A DNA stretch of 64,000 nt from RPQJ01 sp963754125 (lineage in GTDB: Bacteria; Pseudomonadota; Gammaproteobacteria; Steroidobacterales; Steroidobacteraceae). A program made the position numbers and the translations under genes. The stretch covers positions 806,001 through 870,000 of the forward strand of contig CAVWEX010000014.1 of NCBI GenBank assembly GCA_963754125.1, written 5' to 3'. The notes under the pieces are model-generated. The model was not told where the DNA came from. It did no database searches and saw only the letters and a program-made list of their open reading frames with translations. The first letter of the stretch is position 1, and each line of letters begins with the position of its first letter. Shown one piece after another: positions 8,517 to 18,356 of this stretch.

Positions 8517-9908
8517 ATGCAAGATCCCTGGACCGACCTGACGCCCGCTCCGCCGCCCGAGATCTTTACCGTCAGCCGGCTCAACCGCGACGCGCGGATG
8601 CTGCTCGAGCGCGGACTCGGCTCGGTGTGGCTCGAGGGCGAGATCTCGAACCTGTCCCGGCCCGGATCCGGTCACTGGTACTTCTCGCTCAAGGACGCCG
8701 CCGCACAGGTGCGCTGCGCCATGTTCCGGCAGCGCAACCTGATGGTGCGCTTCCCGGTGCGGGACGGCGCCCAGGTGCTGGCGCGCGGCCGCGTGAGCCT
8801 CTACGAGCCGCGCGGCGAGTTCCAGGTGGTGATCGAGCACCTCGAGGAGGCCGGCGAGGGCCTGCTGCGGCGTCGCTTCGAGGAACTGAAGCAGAAGCTC
8901 GCCGCCGAGGGGCTCTTTGACACGCAGCACAAGCAGCCGCTGCCGGCCCTGCCGCGCCGAATCGGCGTGATCACCTCGCCCACCGGGGCCGCCTTGCGCG
9001 ACATCCTGCACATCCTGCGGCGCCGCTTCCCGGCCATCCCGGTGCTCATCTACCCGGTCGCCGTGCAGGGCGCGGCGGCGCCGCGCGAGATCGAGCAGGC
9101 GCTCCGGCTCGCCGGCGAACGGCGCGACTGTGACGTGCTGATCGTGGCGCGCGGGGGCGGTTCGCTCGAGGACCTGTGGGCCTTCAACGACGAGGCGGTC
9201 GCGCGCGCGATGTTCGCCTGTCCGATTCCGATCGTGAGCGGCGTCGGACACGAGGTGGACTTCACGATCGCGGACCTCGTCGCCGACGAACGCGCACCGA
9301 CCCCGTCCGGGGCCGCGGAGCGGGTGGTGCCGGACCGCGCCGAGTGGCTGCGCGCCCTCGGCGCTACCGCTCGCCGGCTGTCGCTCGCCGTACGACGGCG
9401 GCTGACCGACCAGCGGCAGGCGCTGCTGCTGCGCGAGCAGCGGCTCGCGCGGGCCCACCCCGGCGCCGTGCTGCGCCAGCATGCTCAGCGGCTCGACGAG
9501 CTCGACGCCCGGCTGCGACTCGCGCTCCGTACGCGGCTCGATCGCGATCGCGCCCGGCACGACGCTGCGCGGGCGCTGCTGCTGCGCGCCTCCCCGGCGT
9601 TGCGCGTGGCGGCGCTGCACCTGCGGCTCGAGGCCGCGCGGCGCGGGCTCGCCGCCGCGGCCCAGGGGCGCGTGTCCGAGGGACGGCGGCGATTCGAGCT
9701 CGCGGCCCGCACGCTGCACACCATCAGCCCGCTTGCCACGCTCGATCGCGGCTACGCGATCGTCACGGACCCCGGCGGCGCGCTGCTGCGGGACGCCGCG
9801 GCGCTGCGGCCCGGGGACCGGGTCGCCGCGCGGCTGGCGCGCGGCCGCTTCACCGCACAGGTCGTCGAGGTGATGTCCGCGCCCGATGCCACTGGAGATC
9901 CCGAGTGA
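8517..9908 (+). CDS. xseA: Exodeoxyribonuclease VII large subunit
   Basis: 463 residues. The N-terminal OB-fold tRNA_anti-like domain (about 20-115, with WLEGEISNLSRPGSGHWYFSLKD) is followed by the nuclease core: RIGVITSPTGAALRDI, ARGGGSLEDLW, VSGVGHEVDFTIADLVAD. A long basic helical region (about 285-400) and the closing LDRGYAIV segment complete the family layout. It forms ExoVII with XseB, degrading single-stranded DNA; xseB is not in the window. The next reading frame begins by overlapping its stop (GTGA at 9905-9908). Confidence 0.96.
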   Translation: MQDPWTDLTPAPPPEIFTVSRLNRDARMLLERGLGSVWLEGEISNLSRPGSGHWYFSLKDAAAQVRCAMFRQRNLMVRFPVRDGAQVLARGRVSLYEPRGEFQVVIEHLEEAGEGLLRRRFEELKQKLAAEGLFDTQHKQPLPALPRRIGVITSPTGAALRDILHILRRRFPAIPVLIYPVAVQGAAAPREIEQALRLAGERRDCDVLIVARGGGSLEDLWAFNDEAVARAMFACPIPIVSGVGHEVDFTIADLVADERAPTPSGAAERVVPDRAEWLRALGATARRLSLAVRRRLTDQRQALLLREQRLARAHPGAVLRQHAQRLDELDARLRLALRTRLDRDRARHDAARALLLRASPALRVAALHLRLEAARRGLAAAAQGRVSEGRRRFELAARTLHTISPLATLDRGYAIVTDPGGALLRDAAALRPGDRVAARLARGRFTAQVVEVMSAPDATGDPE

Positions 9909-10815
9909 ACCGCAGGCGCACCGGCACCGGGCGAAGCCAGGGCGGGCGCGGCGGCCGCGCTCTTCACGGCACTGGCTCTGCTGGCCGCCGCATCCGTCGC
10001 GGCGCCGCCGCCCGTGCCGCCGCCCGTGCCGCCGCCGGTGCTGCCGCGCGAGAGCCGCGTGCCGGGCGGCATCGCGATCCTCGACGCTCGGCGACGGCGA
10101 AGCACCTCCCGGCTCGGTGATCTTCAACGACCACCGCGCACCGGTGCTGCGCACCCCGGACGGCTGGGTGGCGCTGGTCGGAATCCCGCTCGATACGGCG
10201 CCCGGCGCGCACACGGCGCGCGCTGGCAGCCGCTGGACGACGCGGAGCCGCGCGTGCTCGAGTTCAGCGTGGCGCCGAAGGCGTACGCGGAACAGCGCCT
10301 GACCGTAGCCAACCGCCGCCACGTGGATCCGTCCAAGGAGGACCTCGAGCGCATCGAGGAGGAGCGGAAACGCATCGACACCGCGCTCGGCACGTTCACG
10401 GCCGAGCGCCAGCCGGTGCTCGCGCTGCAGCCGCCGGTCGCCGGACGCCGCTCCAGCAGCTTCGGCCTGCGACGCTATTTCAACGGCCAGGCCCGCAATC
10501 CGCACAGCGGCATGGACATCGCCGCGGCGACCGGCACGCCGATCCGCAGTCCGGCGCCCGGGCGCGTGGTCGAGGCCGGCGATTTCTTCTTCAACGGCAA
10601 CACCGTCTTCGTGGACCACGGCCAGGGCGTGGTGACGATGTACTGCCACCTGAGCCGCATCGACGTGAAGCCCGGCGACGAGGTCGGCGGCCGGATCGAT
10701 CCTGGGGCTGGTGGGAGCAACCGGCCGGGTGACCGGACCGCACCTGCACTGGGGGGTGGCCGTCAACCGCGCGCTGGTGGACCCGGCACTGTTCCTGCCG
10801 GAAACGGGTGGCTGA
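9905..10815 (+). pseudogene. Secreted M23 (LytM) metallopeptidase, frame broken about four times
   Basis: Joined pieces give a signal peptide (ALFTALALLAAASVAA), a Pro-rich spacer, a beta-rich middle domain, a short coiled stretch (LERIEEERKRID) and an M23 domain. That domain has HSGMD (zinc His and Asp) and VTGPHLHWGV (HxH zinc/catalytic pair), so all peptidase residues are present. The frame changes near 9930 (extra G), 10085 (extra G), 10205 (missing base) and 10700 (extra base). Such enzymes cut peptidoglycan cross-links. The intact active site and simple repairs favour sequencing error, but four breaks in 0.9 kb could also mean real decay. GTG 9905 overlaps the xseA stop. Confidence 0.7.
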
Positions 10816-10857
10816 ACCGACCCGCGCGCCGTGGCGCGGCGGCCGTCCAGGTAGGAA

Positions 10858-12012
10858 TCAGGGACCGGTCGGAACCCCCGACAGAAACCCGCCGATTGCC
10901 GGCTCGAAGCGCGCCAGATCCACGAGGAACGCATCGTGGCCCTGCAGCGAGGGGAACGCGTGGAACTCCACCTCGCGGCCCGGCGCGCGCAGGTGCTCCG
11001 CGATCTCGCGCTGCTGGTCGATCGGGAACAGCAGGTCGGTCTCGACGCCGATCACGAGCGCGCGCTTGAGGCGGAACTTCCCGAACGCCGCCGCCAGCGA
11101 GCCTGCGCCGTGGTCGGCGAGGTCGAACTGGTCCATGGCGCGCGACAGGTACAGGTAGGCATTGGCGTCGAAGATGTCCGCGAATCTCAGCGCCTGGTGC
11201 TCGAGATAGGCCTCCACCTCGAATTGCGGCCGGAAGTCCCCCGACAGTCCGGCGGTCTCGGGGACCCGCCGCCGTCCGAAACGCTGGTCCCACTCCGCGG
11301 CGGAGCGGTAGGTGATCGTGCCGAGCTTGCGCGCGAGCCGCAGCCCAAGACGCGGCCCGCGTCCGGGCTCGTAGTTGCCGCCCCGCCAGGCCGGATCGCT
11401 GCGCACCATCTCCCGCTGCAGCGAGCGCAGCGCGATGGCGAAGGGCGCGGCGCGCGCGGCCCCGGAGACGGTCACGAGGTGATCGACCTCGTCCGGGAAC
11501 AGTGCGCAATAGGCAAGCACGGTCATCCCGCCCAGCGACGAGCCGACGACCGCGGCAACGCGCGTGATGCCGAGGCTGCGCAGCGCCTCGCGGCCGGCTG
11601 CGGCGATGTCCTCGACCGCGATCTCGGGAAAGCCGATGCCGTACGCACGACCCGTGCGCGGATCGATCGAGGCCGGGCTCGACGAGCCGAATGGACTGCC
11701 GAGCGAGTTGACGCAGACGACGAAGAAGCGGCGTGTGTCGATCGGCCGGCCTTCCCCGATCATCGACTCCCACCAGCCCGGCGTCGGGTCGTCCGCCGAG
11801 GAAGCCGCGTGCGCCGGCGGCGACAGTCCCGTGAAGAGCAGCACGGTGTTGTCGCGCGCCGCATTCGGCCGACCCCAGCACTCGTAAGCCACGACGGGCT
11901 GCTCGATGGCGCCGCCGCGATGCAGCCGCAGCGGCGCTTCCAGGTGCGCGAGACGGCGCGCCGGGAATTCGCGTGCAGCAGAGCGCGGCGGTCGCGGCAG
12001 GGGCATGGCCAT
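10858..12012 (-). CDS. metX: MetX-type homoserine/serine O-acyltransferase
   Basis: 384 residues, alpha/beta hydrolase fold of the MetX family. Visible are the oxyanion region LLFTGLSPPAHA, the nucleophile elbow VVGSSLGGM, the late Asp in IGVETDLLFPIDQQ and the His in SLQGHDAFLVD. Family members transfer an acetyl or succinyl group from CoA to homoserine for methionine synthesis; some gammaproteobacterial members act on serine for cysteine synthesis. I cannot resolve acyl donor or acceptor from sequence alone. It lies downstream of der in the same direction, 100 bases away. Confidence 0.85.
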   Translation of the reverse strand: MAMPLPRPPRSAAREFPARRLAHLEAPLRLHRGGAIEQPVVAYECWGRPNAARDNTVLLFTGLSPPAHAASSADDPTPGWWESMIGEGRPIDTRRFFVVCVNSLGSPFGSSSPASIDPRTGRAYGIGFPEIAVEDIAAAGREALRSLGITRVAAVVGSSLGGMTVLAYCALFPDEVDHLVTVSGAARAAPFAIALRSLQREMVRSDPAWRGGNYEPGRGPRLGLRLARKLGTITYRSAAEWDQRFGRRRVPETAGLSGDFRPQFEVEAYLEHQALRFADIFDANAYLYLSRAMDQFDLADHGAGSLAAAFGKFRLKRALVIGVETDLLFPIDQQREIAEHLRAPGREVEFHAFPSLQGHDAFLVDLARFEPAIGGFLSGVPTGP

Positions 12013-12112
12013 GGCTCCAGTCTAGGCGGCGCGGCCCGCCGCACAAGCATCAGAGGATAGCGCGTACAGAAGTCCGGGTTATGACGGGCGTCGGGCCGGG
12101 CGGCCGTTCGGC

Positions 12113-13511
12113 TCAGCGCTTGCCGCCCTTCACGCGGCGGATCAGGCGCTGGCGCTTGCGCACCTGCCGTTGCGTGAGTTCGTTGCGCCGGCCCGCAAAG
12201 GGGTTCTCGTCGGTCCGGAACTCGATGCGCATCGGCGTACCCCGCAGCTTGAAGACCTCCCGGAAATAGTTCTCCAGGTAGCGCCGGTAGCGTCGCTGGC
12301 ACGTGCTGCGTCTGGTTGCCGTGGATCACCACGACGGGCGGATTGCGCCCGCCCTGGTGCGCGTAGCGCAGCTTGATGCGACGCCCGCGGACGAGCGGCG
12401 GCTGGTGCGCGACGACGGCCTGCTCGAGCGCGCGCGTGAGCTCCTTGGTGGGCATCTCGCGCATCGCCGCGTCGTAGGCCGAGCGCACCGCCGTCACGAG
12501 GTCCCCGACGCCCGTCCCGTGGCGCGCGGAGATGAAGATCTCCGGCGCGAACGACAGGAACCCGAGCCGCAGGCCGAGGCCGTCGCGGATCGCGTCGCGC
12601 TGGTCCGGCGCGATGCCGTCCCACTTGTTCACCGCGACGACCAGTGCGCGCCCTCGCTCGACCACGAGCCCGAGCAGGCTGGCGTCCTGATCGGCGATGC
12701 TGTCGTGCGCATCGAGCACGCCGACCACCACGTGGGCGTCCTCGATCGCCTGCAGCGTCTTCACGATGCTGAACTTCTCGATCGCCTCGCTGACGCGCGC
12801 GCGCCGCCGCACGCCGGCGGTGTCGATGAGCGTATAGCGCTGGCCGTCGCGCTCGAACGGCACCCGCACCGAGTCCCGCGTCGTCCCCGGCTCGTCGAAG
12901 GCGAGCAGCCGCTCCTCGCCGAGCAGGCGGTTGATCAGCGTGGACTTGCCCACGTTCGGCCGACCGACCACCGCCACGCGGATCCCGTCCTCATCGGTCC
13001 AGGGCTCGGGCGCGTCGGGCTCCGCAAACCCCTCCACCGCACGCTCCATCAACGTCGTGAGGCCCTCGCCGTGCGCGGCGGCGATCGTGACGGGCGCCCC
13101 GTAGCCGAGCTGGTGGAAGTCCGCTCCGGCCAGGTCGGGGTCGAGCGATTCCGACTTGTTCACGACCACCAGCACGGACTTGCCGCTGCGGCGGAGGATG
13201 CCCGCCACGTGCAGGTCCTCCGGCGTGCAGCCGGCGCGGGCATCGACGAGGAACAGCACCAGGTCGGCCTCGGCCACGGCCTTGAGGGTCTGCCCGGCCA
13301 TCAGCCGCTCGACGCCCGCCGCCGCCTCCACGAGCCCACCGGTGTCCACCACCACGCAGCGGCGCGGGCCGACGCTGGTGTAGCCGTACTGGCGGTCCCG
13401 TGTCAGTCCGGGCAGGTCGGCCACCAGTGCGTCGCGCGTGCGCGTGAGCCAGTTGAAAAGCGTGGACTTTCCGACGTTGGGTCGCCCGACCAGCGCGATG
13501 ACGGGAAGCAC
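12113..13511 (-). CDS. der: Ribosome-assembly GTPase Der (EngA), frame broken near 3' end
   Basis: Double-GTPase protein for 50S assembly. Two G domains are visible, each with GRPNVGKSTL; the first also has DTGGL and NKSE, the second has DTAGVRRR and NKWD. The KH-like C-terminal domain follows (KLRYAHQGGRNPP, IHGNQTQHV). The frame breaks at about 12300: one extra base separates this from RRYRRYLENYFREVF and the ending RVKGGKR. The repaired length is about 466 residues. The GTG start at 13511 lies two bases after the bamB stop, consistent with an operon. Confidence 0.93.
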
Positions 13512-13513
13512 GG

Positions 13514-14668
13514 TCAGCCGCCCGCGGCGACTCCGCTGCGGTACGCGGTGATGCCGCCACCGTCGTCGATGACGACGACACGGTCGCCGACCACGAGCGG
13601 TGCTGCGGAGATGCGCGCCCTGCCGGGACGTTCCCGGGCGGCGAACCGGCCGGTATCGCGGTCGAGCCAGTGCAGGTAGCCGTCGAAGTCGCCGACGATC
13701 ACTGTCCCGGCGTGGATCGCCGGCGTGCCGAGCCCGCGGCGCTTCAGCCCCTCCTGCTGCCAGACCACGCTGCCGTCGCGTCGCCGCATCGCAACCACGT
13801 CGCCGTCGGAGGTCGAGACGTATAGCTGGTCGCCGTCGAGGTCGAGCCCGCGGTAACTCGAGACGTCCCGGGCCCACCAGATCTGCCCGGTATCGAGCGC
13901 CATCATCGCGATGCGACCCTGGTAGCCCACGGCGTACACGTCGCCTCCCGAGACACGCACGGCGGCGTCCACGTCGGCGAGGCGCTCGAGTTCCGAGCGT
14001 CCGCGAGGGGTACTGACCTGCGCCTGCCAGAGGGTCTCGCCGTTGGCGAGCGACACGGCGAATACCCGGCCGGAGTCGAACCCGCCGACCACGGAGTCAC
14101 CCGCCCGCACCGGCGGGGAGGTGCCGCGCAGCGAAAGCCGCGGCACCTGGTCCTCGACCGTCCAGGCTTCCTTGCCGTCGCTCACGGCCAGCGCCCGGAG
14201 CCGCCCGTCCACGGTGCGCACGACCACGCGGTCGCCCGCGACCAGGGGCGGAGCCAGCACTTCGCCGCTCATCTGCACGGTCCAGCGCTGCTGACCGGTG
14301 GCCGCGTCGAGCGCGACCAGCTGGCCACCGTTGGTTCCGACCACCACGAGCCCCTCGCCCGCGCCGGGACCGGCGGACAACTCGAGCTTGGTATCCGTCT
14401 GCCAGCGGGTCCGGCCGGTGGCTGCATCGATGGCGCGCACTCGGCCGCTGCGCGCGGCGGCAAACACCGTGCCGTCCAGCTCGACCAGCCCGAGCGCGAG
14501 CCTGAGCTTTTCGCCGCCGCCACCGATCCCGGTGGACCAGACGCGCTGGACGGCGATCGTAGGCTCGATGTCCACGAGCTCGGCCGGCGGGTCGACGTCC
14601 TTGTCCTTGTCGCAGGCCACGAGAGAGGCCAGCAGCACGACGAGCGCCAGCGCGCGCGGCAGCCTCAT
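13514..14668 (-). CDS. bamB: Outer-membrane assembly lipoprotein BamB
   Basis: 384 residues. The signal peptide ends in SLVAC (Cys20 lipidation). The rest is an eight-bladed beta-propeller built from PQQ-like repeats, recognisable from recurring A-x-D-x-x-T-G-x-x-x-W units such as ALDAATGQQRW and ALDTGQIWW. BamB assists BamA in folding outer-membrane proteins. The start overlaps the upstream yfgM-like gene by 4 bases; der follows 2 bases after the stop, the standard gammaproteobacterial arrangement. Confidence 0.95.
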   Translation of the reverse strand: MRLPRALALVVLLASLVACDKDKDVDPPAELVDIEPTIAVQRVWSTGIGGGGEKLRLALGLVELDGTVFAAARSGRVRAIDAATGRTRWQTDTKLELSAGPGAGEGLVVVGTNGGQLVALDAATGQQRWTVQMSGEVLAPPLVAGDRVVVRTVDGRLRALAVSDGKEAWTVEDQVPRLSLRGTSPPVRAGDSVVGGFDSGRVFAVSLANGETLWQAQVSTPRGRSELERLADVDAAVRVSGGDVYAVGYQGRIAMMALDTGQIWWARDVSSYRGLDLDGDQLYVSTSDGDVVAMRRRDGSVVWQQEGLKRRGLGTPAIHAGTVIVGDFDGYLHWLDRDTGRFAARERPGRARISAAPLVVGDRVVVIDDGGGITAYRSGVAAGG

Positions 14669-15360
14669 TGCGCGGGTGCCTCCGGCGCAGCGGCAGGCGC
14701 CTCCGGCGCGGCGGCCGCCGGCGACGGCGCCGCCTGTGCCTGCGCATCGCGCTTCAGTTCCACGAACTTGCGGTCGAGGCCACTGTCGGGCCCGGCGGCC
14801 TCGAGCGCAGCGTCGTATTCCTTGCGGGCCGCCGCCGGATCGCCCTTGGCGGCGTAGGCGTCGCCGCGGACTTCGTGCACCAGCGCCGCGAACGCGCCGG
14901 CTGCGGCTGCATCCAGCTCTCCCAGTGCCTCGTCGTGCTTGCCTTGCTCGATCAGCACGCGGGCCAGGCGGATGCGACTCGCCTGGCGCAGTTCCGTGTC
15001 CTTGGATCGGCCGACCACGCCGCGCAGCAGGCCCGCGGCGTCGTCGAAGTCGCGCCGCTCCAGCGCGGCGCGCGCCAGCGCCAGCTCGGCCTGGTCGGCA
15101 TAAGGCGAGTCCGGCCGCCGCTCGCGCAGGGCCTTGGCCTGGCTCGCGGCCTCGTCGCGCTGGTTGCGGCCGAGCGCCTCGATCACGGCGACGTAGGCGG
15201 CCTCGTCGCGCTCCGCGGACTGCACCTGGGAACGCTGCCAGTACTGCCAGCCCGCGAGCAGCGACAGCCCGAGGGCGACGCCGCCGATGATCCAGGCCCA
15301 GTTCTCGCTCCACCAGCGGCGCAACTGTTCTTCGCGTTCGATATCTGACAGGTCTTCCAC
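14665..15360 (-). CDS. yfgM: YfgM-type membrane-anchored TPR protein
   Basis: 231 residues. An acidic cytoplasmic N-terminus (EDLSDIEREEQLRRWW) precedes a single membrane helix at about 20-40 (WAWIIGGVALGLSLLAGW), then TPR-like helices to about 205 and an Ala/Pro-rich tail. In E. coli YfgM associates with SecYEG and periplasmic chaperones. Position between hisS and bamB supports the call. Confidence 0.9.
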   Translation of the reverse strand: MEDLSDIEREEQLRRWWSENWAWIIGGVALGLSLLAGWQYWQRSQVQSAERDEAAYVAVIEALGRNQRDEAASQAKALRERRPDSPYADQAELALARAALERRDFDDAAGLLRGVVGRSKDTELRQASRIRLARVLIEQGKHDEALGELDAAAAGAFAALVHEVRGDAYAAKGDPAAARKEYDAALEAAGPDSGLDRKFVELKRDAQAQAAPSPAAAAPEAPAAAPEAPAQ

Positions 15361-15403
15361 GTCTCGAAACTCCGTGCTGCCGGCGCGAGCGGGCCGGCGT
15401 CGT

Positions 15404-16696
15404 TCAATGGGGTCCGCGGCCTGCGGTGACTCCGGCCGCCGCCAGCGCGCCGGGCAGTTCGTCGAGCGGCACCGGGCGCTGCTCCGTCGTCTCGCGCAGC
15501 GGCTTCAAGGTCGCCACGCCGCGGGCCAGCTCGTCGTCGCCCAGGATCACCGCAAGTCGCGCGCCGCTGCGGTCCGCGCGCTTGAGCTGCGACTTGAAGC
15601 TGCCGCCGCCGCAGTTGGTTTCGATGCGCAGGCCCGGCAGCGCGTCGCGCAGACGCTCCGCCAGCTGGAGGCCGGCGCGTTCTGCCGCCGCACCGGCGAG
15701 CGCGAGGTAGACGTCCACCGTCGGTTCGGCATCGGCCCGGCCCTGCAGCCGCATCAGCTCCACCACGCGCTCCTCGCCGAGCGCCCAGCCGATGGCGGGC
15801 ACCGGCTCGCCGCCGAGCTGCGCCACGAGGCCGTCGTAGCGCCCGCCGGAGCATACCGCGTCCTGCGCGCCGAGGTCGCTGGTGATCCACTCGAAGACCG
15901 TGCGCGAGTAATAGTCGAGGCCGCGCACCAGGCGCGGATTGACGGTGAAGGCGAGGCCCGCATCGTCGAGCTGGGAGCGCAGCCGGTCGAAGTGCTCGGC
16001 GGAGGCCGGGTCGAGATGGTCGGTGATGAGGGGCGCGCCGGCCACGACTTCGCGCATCGCGGGGTTCTTGCTGTCGAGGATGCGCATCGGGTTGCCCTCG
16101 AGGCGGCGCCGGCTGTCCTCGTCGAGCGACGACTCGTGGCGACGGAAGTACTCGACGAGCTTGCCGCGGTAGGTCGCGCGCGATTCCGGCGTGCCGAGCG
16201 AGTTGAGCTGCAGCGAAACGCCGCCGATGCCGAGCCGCCGCCACAGCCGCGCCGACATCAGGATCAGCTCGGCGTCCACGTCGGGACCCTCGAAGCCGAG
16301 CGCCTCGACGTCGATCTGGTGGAACTGGCGATAGCGGCCTTTCTGCGGACGTTCGTAGCGGAACATCGGCCCCATGCACCAGAGCTTCTGGCGCTGGTTG
16401 TGCAGCAGGCCGTTGCTGAGGCAGGCGCGGACGATGCCGGCGGTCGCCTCGGGTCGCAGCGTGAGCGAATCGTCGCCGCGGTCCAGGAACGTGTACATCT
16501 CCTTCTCGACGATGTCCGTGAACTCGCCGATGGAGCGCTTGAAGAGTTCCGTTCGCTCGAGGACCGGCACGCGGATCTCGCGGTAGCCGTACTCGGCGAA
16601 GGTCTCGCGCGCAGCGCGCTCGAGCGCCTGCCACGCCGCCGAATCGCCCGGCAGCAGGTCGTTCATGCCGCGCACGGCCTGGATGATCTCGCGCAT
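15404..16696 (-). CDS. hisS: Histidyl-tRNA synthetase
   Basis: 430 residues from the ATG at 16696, which begins MREIIQAVRGMNDLLPG; a second ATG three codons upstream (16705) is possible. Class II motifs: motif 2 FRYERPQKGRYRQFHQ, the histidine A loop RGLDYYSRTVFEW, SGGRYDGLV, and motif 3 GWALGEERV. The anticodon-binding domain ends the protein. Charges tRNA-His. ispG usually sits between rodZ and hisS in E. coli-type order; here only 17 bases separate them. Confidence 0.97.
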   Translation of the reverse strand: MREIIQAVRGMNDLLPGDSAAWQALERAARETFAEYGYREIRVPVLERTELFKRSIGEFTDIVEKEMYTFLDRGDDSLTLRPEATAGIVRACLSNGLLHNQRQKLWCMGPMFRYERPQKGRYRQFHQIDVEALGFEGPDVDAELILMSARLWRRLGIGGVSLQLNSLGTPESRATYRGKLVEYFRRHESSLDEDSRRRLEGNPMRILDSKNPAMREVVAGAPLITDHLDPASAEHFDRLRSQLDDAGLAFTVNPRLVRGLDYYSRTVFEWITSDLGAQDAVCSGGRYDGLVAQLGGEPVPAIGWALGEERVVELMRLQGRADAEPTVDVYLALAGAAAERAGLQLAERLRDALPGLRIETNCGGGSFKSQLKRADRSGARLAVILGDDELARGVATLKPLRETTEQRPVPLDELPGALAAAGVTAGRGPH

Positions 16697-16713
16697 GGCT
16701 CCCATCCGCCCGT

Positions 16714-17591
16714 TCAGCGCAGCGACCCGTCGGCCGCGATGGTGAATCGCGCCACGCTCTGCCCGGCCGGCAGCGGCGGCAACGGCGTCGCGCGCCCGTT
16801 CACCACCAGCGTCACGCCCGGCGCGTTGCCGAAGGTGACGCTCAGGGGTGCGGCCGCCGCGACGCTGCGCTGCGTACCGGCGCGCCCGAGATCGTAGAGG
16901 ACCGTCTGGCCGGCGCCGTCGTAGATCTCCGCCCAGGAGTCCGCCGCGAAGGACACGCCGACGCTGACGTGGCCCGGCGGCACGACGGCCGCGGCGGCGT
17001 CCTGCACCTGAACGGCCGCGGTCGCGTCGGGCCCGCCCGGTGCCGGTGCCTCGGTCTGCGCCGCGACGGGAACGGCTGCGGCGCCCGCCCGACGGGGTAA
17101 AGCCGGCCGCGACCTCGCCCGCGGTCTCGAGCGCGGCGCTGGCCGGCGCCGCGGGCGCGCGCGGCGCGTTGCGGCAGGGTGAGTCCGTACTCGGAGACGT
17201 ACGCCACGAGGCCGGCCGCCAGCAGGAACAGCAGCATGCCACCGAGTGCCCACGGCCAGCGCAGGCGGCCGCGGACCGGCGCCATCTCCTGCCGCGAGTG
17301 CGGCACGAGCGAAGGCTGGGCGGGCTGGTTGGCAGCGCGCTCGTAGGCCGTGAGCAGCGTCTCCGCGGGCAACCCGACGAGCGACCCGTAGCGGCGCAGG
17401 TGGCCCCGCGCGAACACCGGCGCCCCGAGCGCGGCGAGGTCGTCGTTCTCGAGCGCACGCACGAGGGTCGTATCGAGGTTGAGTTGCTCGGCGGCCTGCT
17501 GCTCGGTCATCCCGAGCGCCTCGCGGGCGCGGCGCAGCGACGGCCCGGGGCCGTCGCCCTGCGACATCGTCCCGGCGCCCGCCTCGGTCAC
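16714..17591 (-). CDS. rodZ: RodZ cytoskeletal protein, frame broken twice
   Basis: Three frames join into one RodZ. An N-terminal HTH_25 domain (SLRRAREALGMTEQQAAEQL, then FARGHLRRYGSLVGL) precedes a membrane helix (LRWPWALGGMLLFLLAAGLVAYV). A periplasmic Ala/Pro linker leads to a DUF4115 domain (HVSVGVSFAADSWAEIYDG to FTIADGSLR-like end). Frame changes fall near 17160 and 17090. RodZ links MreB to the elongasome and sets rod shape. The GTG at 17591 overlaps the pilW stop (GTGA); ATG 17567 is an alternative start. Confidence 0.85.
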
Positions 17592-18356
17592 GGCGTGGTC
17601 CGCTCGGCGTCAGCAAGCAGGCCGGCCTGCGGCGACACCGCGAACTCCGTCCGCAGGCGCCGCGCGTAGTCCTGGGCCGAAGCCCGGTCACCGAGCGCCG
17701 TCTCGACGCGGTAGCCCGAGCCACAGCGATTCCGCCGACGCCGGCGCGGCGGCCGCGTAGCGCTGCAGGAACGCCCGCGCCGGCATGTTGCTGCCCGTCT
17801 CGTGCAGCAGGTCGGCGAGCTCGAGCAGGGTGTCCGGCTGGTCCGACCGGACGGCGAGCGACTGCCGAAGGTATTTCTCGGCGTCCTTGGGTCGCCCGTC
17901 GGCCCGCGCGCAGCGCCCCGCATTCGAGTACGCGACCTCGGGCGTCCGGTACAGCGGGCTCGCCGCGGCGAGCAGGAAGTACTCCTCGCCCTTCTTCTTG
18001 TCGCCCTTGCGGCACTCGAACACCGCCGCGTTGTTCAGCACGTCGGCGTTGTCGCGGTCGAGTTTGACGGCCTGCTCGAAGTGATCGGCAGCCTTGTCGT
18101 CCTGGCCGAGCCGGTCGTAGACGAAGCCGGCGGCCATCTGCGTGTCCGGCGTGCGGGGATTCTGCTCGAGTGCCTTTTCGATCTTGTCCCTCGCCGAGAC
18201 GAGATCCCCCTGCCTCAGGTAGGTCATCGCCAGCTGTGCGTTGACCCGCGCCGCCTGCTCGCGGTTGGCGCGGTCCTGCGCCCTGTCGGCTTGAGCTGGC
18301 GCAGCCACGCCGATCAGCGCGAGGGCCAGCACCGCGGCCGGGACGCAGCGGTTCAT
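17588..18356 (-). CDS. pilW: Type IV pilus assembly TPR protein PilW/PilF, frame broken once
   Basis: The signal peptide (ALALIGVAAPAQA) is not lipidated as read, unlike many PilF proteins. TPR repeats fill residues about 35-215 (AQLAMTYLRQGDLVSARDKI, DNADVLNNAAVFECRKGD, SNAGRCARADGRPKDAEKYL). The frame breaks near 17718; the other frame supplies YRVETALGDRASAQDYARRL to the end. In Pseudomonas and Xanthomonas the protein supports PilQ secretin assembly. The start overlaps the rlmN stop by 4 bases. No other pilus gene is in the window. Confidence 0.85.

Noticed and set aside
7908..10934. Minus-strand open frame of 1008 codons covering xseA and part of guaB
   Set aside because: Crosses two well-supported genes in different frames; composition typical of antisense translation.
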